Assembly: GCA_964370795.1 (NCBI GenBank)
Contig: CAYJME010000170.1
Location: 1-7,414, forward strand
Direction of reading: 5' to 3'
DNA from: JAHFOW01 sp964370795
GTDB lineage: Bacteria > Planctomycetota > Brocadiia > Brocadiales > Brocadiaceae
DNA length: 7,414 nucleotides
The position numbers and the translations under genes were made by a program. A model generated the notes under the pieces. The model was not told the DNA's origin. It saw only the letters and a list, made by a program, of their open reading frames with translations, and did not search any database. Every line of letters begins with the position of its first letter. Position 1 is the stretch's first letter. Below, in pieces: positions 1 to 5,014 of the stretch.

Positions 1-34
1 GTGCAAATGTCTGATTTTCCTTTTCTCTTCCCAT
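1..34 (-). CDS. Possible start of a truncated gene at the window edge
   Basis: An ATG at 34 on the minus strand opens a frame (MGREKENQTFA) that runs off the window. It lies four bases after the stop codon of the small hypothetical gene at 39-284 and has a weak ribosome-site-like GGA eight bases upstream. The spacing would fit a second gene of a two-gene operon. Only eleven residues are visible, so neither function nor reality as a gene can be judged. Confidence 0.3.
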   Translation of the reverse strand, partial: MGREKENQTFA

Positions 35-38
35 ATTT

Positions 39-284
39 TTAATCCAAAAACCTCTTGATTTTCATTTTCTTTCTACCAATACCATGTGCCTCGTACCAGT
101 GTAACTCGGCATTACATATCCTTCCGTTTTCAAGACGAACTTTTCCAATACCTTTAAGCTTGCGCCAGCGACCATGACCAAATTGTTTCTGAATCCGCAT
201 TATATCTCGTATTCTTCCCCCTATGGCAATAGTTTCGATATCCTTAATTTCTTCTATTATCTCAAAATACACAGGATTTTTCAC
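39..284 (-). CDS. Small basic protein of unknown function
   Basis: This encodes a protein of up to 81 residues that I cannot assign to a named family. It is rich in Lys and Arg, has no signal peptide or membrane segment, and has a compact pattern: an acidic N-terminus (FEIIEEIKDIE), a basic centre (GHGRWRKLKGIGKVRL), then ELHWYEAHGIGRKK near the C-terminus. The Gly/Trp/His-rich conserved-looking blocks resemble small hypothetical proteins I associate with cyanobacterial and environmental genomes; that is memory, not a search. The first possible start is GTG at 284. An AAGGTG that includes this codon could instead serve as ribosome site for the in-frame GTG at 272, giving 77 residues. The basic charge would suit nucleic-acid binding, but that is only a guess. 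It may be co-transcribed with a gene beginning at 34. Confidence 0.65.
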   Translation of the reverse strand: MKNPVYFEIIEEIKDIETIAIGGRIRDIMRIQKQFGHGRWRKLKGIGKVRLENGRICNAELHWYEAHGIGRKKMKIKRFLD

Positions 285-370
285 CTTTATAATTTATAGT
301 AAGCGCAATTTATAAATAGGTATAGATTGTTAGCTATCCCACTAAAATTGGCTATTACATGTATTTCACC

Positions 371-386
371 TGAAAATCCATTTTCA
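371..386. repeat. Short inverted repeat (TGAAAA/TTTTCA)
   Basis: TGAAAA (371-376) and TTTTCA (381-386) are perfect complements around a four-base loop. It lies ten bases before a second inverted repeat. With so short a stem in AT-rich DNA it could be chance; an operator is possible. Confidence 0.35.
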
Positions 387-395
387 TGCTCCTTT

Positions 396-413
396 GTGAC
401 CGTTTTGGGTCAC
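396..413. repeat. Inverted repeat GTGACC-N6-GGTCAC
   Basis: GTGACC (396-401) and GGTCAC (408-413) form a perfect six-base dyad around GTTTTG. CC at 391-392 and GG at 414-415 could extend it after an internal bulge. It is GC-rich against an AT-rich background and lies between two divergent genes, about 190 bases before the integrase start. It could be an operator for a dimeric regulator or a small transcript hairpin; no T-run follows it, so it is not a classic terminator. Confidence 0.4.
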
Positions 414-525
414 GGATGTTTCATTTACTATACATGCTTAACATTCATTTTTATCTTTATTCTATAAATGTTGCCATTTTATTTTTTACAATATCAGTTG
501 TCAAGTAATAATTAGAGAAAATGTA

Positions 526-554
526 TTGAAATAGAGGTGAAATATCTATATTAT
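526..554 (+). promoter_or_regulatory. Candidate sigma70-type promoter for the integrase
   Basis: TTGAAA (526-531) and TATTAT (549-554) are separated by 17 bases, the ideal spacing for a housekeeping promoter. Transcription would begin around 561, giving a leader of about 45 bases before the integrase ATG at 605. The region is so AT-rich that such matches arise by chance, so this is a candidate only. No LexA-like box, known from proteobacterial intI promoters, is seen. Confidence 0.4.
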
Positions 555-604
555 ATTGCTAATTTTATTAATATAGAGAATCCTGATAACTATGTGGTTT
601 TATT

Positions 605-1855
605 ATGCTTTCATCTTTTGAAGACCATCTCACCCAAAAGGCACTGGTTAAAGAAAAATATGTACCATTTTATATGAGGTGGGTTTCAGATTGTTACGCA
701 TTTCTCAATATATCTGATTCGATGATTTTAAATCTGGAACAGAAGATGCAGTTCCTTAAAAATTTGGCTAAAACCCATGAAGACTGGCAGATCAAACAGG
801 CTAGCAATGCGTTGAGGCTTTATAACTATTACCTCACTTCTTCAGTACAAAAAAATACCTCCGCCAAATCTTCAGGGGACGAAAATGAATGGAGCCGCCT
901 TGAAACACGGACTCGCGAAGCCCTCAGGCTCAGACATCGCTCATATAGCACGGAAAAGACCTATATCACCTGGTTGCATTCATTTCAGAGATATGTCCAT
1001 GATAAAAACCCATCCCAACTGGTAAACGGGGATATTCAGGATTTTCTGAGTTATCTTGCTGTTGAACGCAAGGTATCTGCTTCCACGCAGAACCAGGCTT
1101 TAAATGCCCTTATTTTTATTTACCGGCATGTGCTTGAAAAGGAGATAGGTAAAAAGGAGTTGGATGCCGTGCGGGCGATATATAAACGCCGTCTCCCGTT
1201 AGTACTCACGGTAAAGGAAGTACATACCATATTTGATCATCTGTCAGGAGTTCAACGCATTATGGCAAAACTTACGTACGGATGCGGACTCAGGTTGCTG
1301 GAATGTTTGAGCCTCAGGATAAAAGACATTGACCTTGAGCAAAACATTGTTATTGTAATGGCCGGGAAAGGGGATAAAGACAGGCGGACAATGCTCCCTG
1401 AGTCTCTCAAGGACGATCTTATTCAACACATATCAAAGGTAAGGTCGTTGTATGATCAGGACAGGGAAAAGGATATCAACGGAGTTTATCTCCCCGGTGC
1501 ATTGGATAAGAAATATCCCCATGCGGGTAAGGAATGGGGTTGGTTCTGGCTTTTTCCTTCTCAATCTCTTTCCGTTGATCCATGTACCCATACGGTACGG
1601 CGTCATCATATGCACCCTGCATCGCTTCAGAAGGCATTCAAGGTCGCCGTCACAAAGGCAGGGATTACGAAACCGGCGTCCGTGCATACGTTAAGACATA
1701 GCTTCGCCACCCATCTTCTGGAGAGCGGATATGATATCCGGACGATCCAGGAGTTGCTCGGCCACTCCAATCTTCAAACCACGATGATTTACACCCATGT
1801 TGCCACAAAGAATATTTTAGGGGTCAGGAGTCCTCTGGATAAAATGGTCTCGTAG
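605..1855 (+). CDS. intI: Integron-type tyrosine recombinase (IntI family) with N-terminal extension
   Basis: A 416-residue site-specific tyrosine recombinase. The core-binding domain spans about 95-185 (SYSTEKTYITWLHSFQRYV) and the catalytic domain about 195-416. Catalytic residues are Arg230 (GCGLRLLE), Lys255 (AGKGDKDR), His361 and Arg364 (HTLRHSFATHLL), His387 (LLGHS) and the nucleophile Tyr396 (MIYTH). From memory of IntI1 (R146, K171, H277, R280, H303, Y312) every one is offset by exactly 84. The IntI-specific insert is present at about 296-337 (LPGALDKKYPHAGKEWGWFW, then VRRHHMHP), which separates it from XerC/XerD. In integrons such enzymes recombine folded single-stranded attC sites with attI. 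The first roughly 90 residues are extra relative to IntI1 and look like another core-binding-like helical unit. The ribosome site is weak (GTGG), but the N-terminus is sequence-like and supports this start. No cassettes are visible nearby. Confidence 0.95.
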   Translation: MLSSFEDHLTQKALVKEKYVPFYMRWVSDCYAFLNISDSMILNLEQKMQFLKNLAKTHEDWQIKQASNALRLYNYYLTSSVQKNTSAKSSGDENEWSRLETRTREALRLRHRSYSTEKTYITWLHSFQRYVHDKNPSQLVNGDIQDFLSYLAVERKVSASTQNQALNALIFIYRHVLEKEIGKKELDAVRAIYKRRLPLVLTVKEVHTIFDHLSGVQRIMAKLTYGCGLRLLECLSLRIKDIDLEQNIVIVMAGKGDKDRRTMLPESLKDDLIQHISKVRSLYDQDREKDINGVYLPGALDKKYPHAGKEWGWFWLFPSQSLSVDPCTHTVRRHHMHPASLQKAFKVAVTKAGITKPASVHTLRHSFATHLLESGYDIRTIQELLGHSNLQTTMIYTHVATKNILGVRSPLDKMVS

Positions 1856-1964
1856 GTTTAAATTTATGTTAAGGAACTTCAAACCGGCAATGTAGTGGCA
1901 ATTCATGAATTGCCACTACACTATTAAAGTCGCTGAAAGCCTAATTTATTGGATAACTATTCCC
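1856..1964. other. Integrase-murD spacer
   Basis: A 109-base spacer between two plus-strand genes, dominated by the perfect palindrome at 1891-1920. There is no convincing promoter and only a weak ribosome site (GGA at 1951-1953) before the chosen murD start. In integrons with the integrase in the same direction as the cassettes, reported for some spirochaetes and planctomycetes, attI would be sought on this side; I find no clear core site. Confidence 0.55.
1891..1920. repeat. Perfect 30-base palindrome (dispersed-repeat type)
   Basis: Each half reads TGTAGTGGCAATTCA, so the whole is its own reverse complement with no mismatch. As RNA or single-stranded DNA it folds to a stem of about 13 pairs with a four-base turn. 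It lies 36 bases after the integrase stop. Very similar palindromes (GTAGGGGCAATTCA and its complement) are, from memory, scattered in intergenic DNA of many environmental bacteria, so this is probably a copy of a dispersed repeat. No T-run follows in either direction, but it may still affect transcript ends. It contains an ATG at 1905 that extends the murD frame misleadingly. Confidence 0.85.
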
Positions 1965-3347
1965 ATGATCACTTCATTTAAAAATAAAAAAATTACGGTG
2001 ATGGGCTTGGGCCTGTTTGGCGGCGGTGTTAGTGTCGCACGATTTCTTGTTAAACAGGGCGCCCATGTTATCGTCACAGATTTGAGAAGCTCAGCCGAAC
2101 TCGCACAATCCATAAAACAACTTGAAGGCTTGCCCATTACCTATAAACTCGGCGGTCATCACGATGAAGATTTTATCAATGCGGATATGGTTATTGTAAA
2201 TCCTGCCATACCTAAAAATTCGAAATTTCTTCATATAGCAAGAAGTCATCACGTACCTCTGCAAACAGAGATAAATATTTTTTTTACCTTATGTACGGCG
2301 CCAATTATTGGAATTACCGGAAGCAATGGGAAATCCACCACAACAACACTTACCGGTTTGATATTACAACAAACATCGCGCAAGACGTGGGTCGGAGGAA
2401 ATATCGGTCGGTCTCTCCTGACAGATATCGAAGGAATAAAATCATCGGACATTATAGTACTTGAACTTTCGAGTTTTCAACTGGACGGACTCCATGACCT
2501 GCAAAAAAGTCCTCATATCAGTGTATTAACCAATATCTCTCCCAATCATCTGGACAGGCATCCAAATATGGACGACTATATCAGGGCAAAGAAGGCTATT
2601 GTCCTCTATCAAAAACGAGGAGATTACGCAATCCTCAATTATGATGACCCGGAACTCAGGAAATGGGAGCAGGATTGCAAAGGCCATGTTTTATGGTACA
2701 GCACAAAATACCCGCAAACACATGGCGTTTATATAAAAAATAATGATATGGCGCTGTGTGTGAATGGACAGCAAATTCAACGATCGTGTGTTGATCAGAT
2801 TAAAATACCCGGCGACCATAACTTACACAATATCCTTGCGGCGTCATGTGCAGCTTTTATCATGGGTGCACAGGAAGACCACATTCATAAGGTAGTTACT
2901 TCTTTCGGGGGATTAGAACATCGGTTGGAGTTTATTCGTGAAGTTAACGGGGTGTGTTTTTATAATGATTCCAAGGCCACCACGCCGGAATCAGCCATTG
3001 CCGCCATTACGGCATTTAAGAAGCCCGTAATACTTATTGCGGGTGGATATGATAAGGGAAGCAGCTTTGAGGAATTTTCCCGAGTCTGTGCAGGAAACAC
3101 GAAGGCTGTTATACTCATCGGAAAAACGGCAGGAAAAATAGAGGCACTTGTCATCAAAAACAAAGGTTTGCGGGAAAGACCACTGGTAAAGACGCCGAAT
3201 ACCTTTCAGGATGCCTTTCAACTGGCGTGCGCCCTTGCCCAATCAGGAGATGTTGTCGTCCTTTCCCCCGCCTGCGCCAGTTATGACATGTTTGTCAATT
3301 ACGAGGAACGCGGAAGGCAATTTAAAGATATGGTCTGTGCATTATAG
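1965..3347 (+). CDS. murD: UDP-N-acetylmuramoyl-L-alanine--D-glutamate ligase (MurD)
   Basis: This cytoplasmic enzyme uses ATP to add D-glutamate to UDP-MurNAc-L-Ala, the second amino-acid step of the peptidoglycan stem peptide. The 460-residue product has the three Mur ligase domains: an N-terminal UDP-substrate Rossmann-type domain (VMGLGLFGGG, 12-21), the central ATPase domain with P-loop GITGSNGKST (116-125), ELSSFQL (168-174) and NISPNHLDRH (190-199), and the C-terminal domain with HRLEFI (319-324), NDSKATTPES (334-343) and LSPACASYDMF (433-443). Lys210 in RAKK aligns with the carbamylated lysine of E. coli MurD. The frame is open back to an ATG at 1905, but that lies inside a palindromic repeat and adds 20 residues unlike any MurD N-terminus; starting at 1965 gives MITSFKNKKITVMGLG, the usual beginning. 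It stands outside any mur/fts cluster visible here and converges on the oxidoreductase operon. Confidence 0.97.
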   Translation: MITSFKNKKITVMGLGLFGGGVSVARFLVKQGAHVIVTDLRSSAELAQSIKQLEGLPITYKLGGHHDEDFINADMVIVNPAIPKNSKFLHIARSHHVPLQTEINIFFTLCTAPIIGITGSNGKSTTTTLTGLILQQTSRKTWVGGNIGRSLLTDIEGIKSSDIIVLELSSFQLDGLHDLQKSPHISVLTNISPNHLDRHPNMDDYIRAKKAIVLYQKRGDYAILNYDDPELRKWEQDCKGHVLWYSTKYPQTHGVYIKNNDMALCVNGQQIQRSCVDQIKIPGDHNLHNILAASCAAFIMGAQEDHIHKVVTSFGGLEHRLEFIREVNGVCFYNDSKATTPESAIAAITAFKKPVILIAGGYDKGSSFEEFSRVCAGNTKAVILIGKTAGKIEALVIKNKGLRERPLVKTPNTFQDAFQLACALAQSGDVVVLSPACASYDMFVNYEERGRQFKDMVCAL

Positions 3348-3436
3348 TATTACCCTATTCGTAATTCAATAACACGCATGAAATACACCCCATATACGAG
3401 AGATTTTGCATATTTTGTTCTTCCGACTCGTTCGGG
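3348..3436. other. Convergent spacer between murD and the OFOR gamma gene
   Basis: This 89-base stretch should hold transcription ends for both strands. The only structure I see is a weak CCGA-N5-TCGG hairpin at 3423-3435 without a T-run, so no intrinsic terminator can be called. Confidence 0.5.
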
Positions 3437-3979
3437 TTAGGACAAAGATTCTATTGCCTGAATGCCACTTTCGAGCGCCTGTTTGTTGATGGCAAACAGA
3501 TTGGTTTTTTTCCCCTTCAACATTTCCTGGAGCTGGTCTAAAATGAGACTTGCAGAAAATAATTTTTTTATCGCCAAATAGGCACCCAGCATGACGATAT
3601 TCGAGACCAGTACATTCCCCAGTTTGCTGGCAATTTCCGTAGCGGGTATTTTACAAATGTGAGCTTCGGGAAGGTCGTTTAATTTAATCATCGAGGAATT
3701 CAATAATAGCAACCCCTGATGCTTCAACATCCCTTTATACTTTTGATATGAAGGTTGATTCATGACAATGAGGGTATCTGTTTCTTCTATGAGGGGAGAA
3801 AATATCTCTTCGTTTGAAATAATGAGGTGGTAGACCGCGGTACCGCCTCTTACTTCGGTGCCATATGAAGGGAAATACGTAACATACTTGCCGTTGGTCA
3901 TCGCTGCCTGTGCAAGCAATTTTCCCAGGAGCATCATTCCCTGTCCGCCAAAACCTGCTAAAATAATCTTTTCCGTCAT
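3437..3979 (-). CDS. 2-oxoacid:ferredoxin oxidoreductase, gamma subunit
   Basis: A complete 180-residue gamma subunit of the pyruvate/2-oxoacid:ferredoxin oxidoreductase (OFOR) family, of normal length. It has GFGGQGMMLLGKLLAQAA (9-26), the glycine-rich start of the family's Rossmann-like domain, then SYGTEVRGGTA (38-48) and MNQPSYQKY (73-81), all family hallmarks. In the complex, gamma contributes to the CoA-binding part that releases the acyl-CoA; it carries no metal ligands. It is the last gene of the cluster but is separated from the beta gene by 287 bases of repeats, unlike the tight spacing upstream. No good Shine-Dalgarno precedes the ATG. An AT-rich patch with TATAAC just upstream could hold a promoter of its own. 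The exact 2-oxoacid cannot be read from this subunit; KorC or VorC would be the usual name. Confidence 0.93.
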   Translation of the reverse strand: MTEKIILAGFGGQGMMLLGKLLAQAAMTNGKYVTYFPSYGTEVRGGTAVYHLIISNEEIFSPLIEETDTLIVMNQPSYQKYKGMLKHQGLLLLNSSMIKLNDLPEAHICKIPATEIASKLGNVLVSNIVMLGAYLAIKKLFSASLILDQLQEMLKGKKTNLFAINKQALESGIQAIESLS

Positions 3980-4053
3980 AAGCTAAACTTTAGGTTATAA
4001 TAAAATTATTCTGTAATAACATTTTTTTTGTGAGTTTTTTCACAACCCCCTTG

Positions 4054-4075
4054 ATCCCCCTTTTCTAAGGGGGAT
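4054..4075. repeat. Perfect hairpin ATCCCCCTT / AAGGGGGAT
   Basis: A nine-base perfect stem (4054-4062 with 4067-4075) closes a four-base loop TTCT. A second C-run (CCCCC, 4046-4050) lies just before it. Repeats made of CCCCCTT and AAGGGGG blocks occur, from memory, in many copies in intergenic DNA of various environmental bacteria. No T-run follows directly on either strand, so terminator action is possible but not shown. Confidence 0.75.
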
Positions 4076-4126
4076 TTGGTTGCGGCTTTACTGCGCTATG
4101 GTAATCACAAAGAACACGGAAGTTGT

Positions 4127-4212
4127 TAGGTTGGGTTGAGCAAGGCGAAACCCAACAACAACTATTTGTGAAATTCAACAATCTGTTGGGTTTCGTGCCT
4201 CAACCCAACCTA
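4127..4212. repeat. REP-pair-like (BIME-like) element: two inverted GTTGGGTT hairpins
   Basis: The outer arms 4127-4157 and 4184-4212 are inverted copies, identical except for a short CAAGG versus GCA difference, around a 26-base spacer. Each arm is itself a hairpin: GTTGGGTT (4130-4137) with AACCCAAC (4149-4156), and GTTGGGTT (4185-4192) with AACCCAAC (4202-4209). The unit motif therefore occurs four times in alternating orientation, the layout of paired REP sequences. Such elements are mobilised in trans by REP-associated IS200-like transposases; no such gene lies in this window. The TAGGTTGGGTTGAG type is, from memory, widespread in environmental bacteria. Confidence 0.8.
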
Positions 4213-4266
4213 CCGGACTTGTGCATATTTCACCATAAATGCTTCGTGGCTATTGTGGTGGGCAAT

Positions 4267-5013
4267 CTAGTTCATGTGTTCCCAATCTTTTACCACGCCT
4301 AAAGGAAATGTTTTCGACATTACTTCGTCGATATGTTTCATTGCCTCGTTGGCGTCCATTCTCCAGTAAATTGGGCAAGGGGATAAGATTTCTATCAGGG
4401 AAAACCCTCTTTTCTCTACCTGGGTTTTAAATCCTTTTTCAAGCGCCTTTTTTGTCTTTCGAATATTTTCAGGCGATGATAAACAAACCCGCTCAATATA
4501 ACTCGTGCCATCAAGAACGGACAGGAGTTCACATATACGGATGGGATATCCATGATTTACCGGGTCACGGCCTGATGGCGTGGTAGCCGTTTTCTGATTT
4601 GTTAACGTCGTTGGAGCCATTTGTCCGTTGGTCATACCATAGACGGCGTTATTAACAAAAATAAAGGTAATATTTTCTCCCCTGTTCGCCGCATGAATAA
4701 TCTCCGCCGTCCCGATTGCCGCAAGGTCGCCGTCTCCCTGGTAAGCAAATACAACATGGTCAGGGTGAACCCTTTTAATGCCCGTGGCCACGGCCGGTGG
4801 ACGTCCGTGTGCTGCCTCACACATATCAATATCAAGATAATTATACGCAAGCACGGCACACCCGACGGGCGCTAATCCAATCGTTTTGCCCCGGATACCC
4901 CATGCATCAATAATTTCCGCGATTAATCTCAGGACAATTCCATGACCACACCCCGGACAAAAGTGTGTTGGCGTATCGATAAGCGTTTCCGGTTTTTCAT
5001 AAATAGTACGCAT
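4267..5013 (-). CDS. 2-oxoacid:ferredoxin oxidoreductase, beta (thiamine diphosphate) subunit
   Basis: This 248-residue subunit binds thiamine diphosphate and decarboxylates the 2-oxoacid; in KorB/OorB-like members it also holds a [4Fe-4S] cluster. It begins with FCPGCGHGI (18-26); Cys19, Cys22, Cys52 (PVGCAV) and Cys213 (SPCPIYW) are the likely cluster ligands. The cofactor motif is YQGDGDLAAIG (91-101) through VNNAVYGMTNGQ (120-131). Length is normal for this short beta type. The frame extends to a TTG at 5028, but that TTG overlaps the ribosome site of the ATG at 5013, GAGGTT (5026 to 5021) seven bases upstream, so 5013 is chosen. The ATG follows the alpha stop codon by one base, implying coupled translation. 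CPGCGHG plus the alpha type point to a KorB/VorA-like subunit, with 2-oxoglutarate or branched-chain 2-oxoacids more likely than pyruvate; the substrate remains unproven. Confidence 0.95.
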   Translation of the reverse strand: MRTIYEKPETLIDTPTHFCPGCGHGIVLRLIAEIIDAWGIRGKTIGLAPVGCAVLAYNYLDIDMCEAAHGRPPAVATGIKRVHPDHVVFAYQGDGDLAAIGTAEIIHAANRGENITFIFVNNAVYGMTNGQMAPTTLTNQKTATTPSGRDPVNHGYPIRICELLSVLDGTSYIERVCLSSPENIRKTKKALEKGFKTQVEKRGFSLIEILSPCPIYWRMDANEAMKHIDEVMSKTFPLGVVKDWEHMN

Positions 5014-5014
5014 A

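Larger units (their letters stand above)
285..604. other. AT-rich spacer between divergent genes
   Basis: This 320-base stretch separates the minus-strand small gene from the plus-strand integrase, so it should carry promoters for both. It is visibly more AT-rich than the coding DNA around it. It holds two neighbouring short inverted repeats (371-386 and 396-413) and a promoter-like pair for the integrase (526-554). If an integron attI site existed on this side of the integrase it would lie here, but I see no convincing GTTRRRY core. No RNA gene is recognisable. Confidence 0.6.
3980..4266. other. Repeat-bearing gap inside the oxidoreductase operon
   Basis: These 287 bases between the beta and gamma genes hold no credible gene. 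They contain a perfect CCCCC/GGGGG hairpin (4054-4075) and a double-hairpin repeat (4127-4212). The other junctions in this operon are overlaps or gaps of a few bases, so the material is most simply read as inserted repeat units. Transcripts crossing it would form strong hairpins, which could lower or uncouple expression of the gamma gene. Confidence 0.7.

Noticed and set aside
386..508. A 40-codon plus-strand frame with a hydrophobic C-terminal part
   Set aside because: It has no ribosome site, lies over the GTGACC dyad in AT-rich DNA, and its composition is what AT-rich sequence gives by chance.
1433..1694. Open frames of about 80 codons on both strands inside the integrase gene
   Set aside because: They overlap the most conserved part of the integrase, show no domain-like pattern, and are shadows of it.
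1856..1964. attC or attI site beside the integrase
   Set aside because: I looked for paired RYYYAAC/GTTRRRY cores around the palindrome; only partial matches such as GTTAAGG occur, without a partner in the right place.
3420..3436. Intrinsic terminator between convergent genes
   Set aside because: CCGA-N5-TCGG is only a four-base stem with no T-run on either side.
4100..4122. Fragment resembling the tandem ACAAAGAACACGAAG repeats of some genomes
   Set aside because: Only one short, diverged unit is present, so no tandem array can be claimed.
4239..4430. A 63-codon plus-strand frame opposite the end of the beta subunit
   Set aside because: It is antisense to a clear coding region and has no ribosome site or family pattern.
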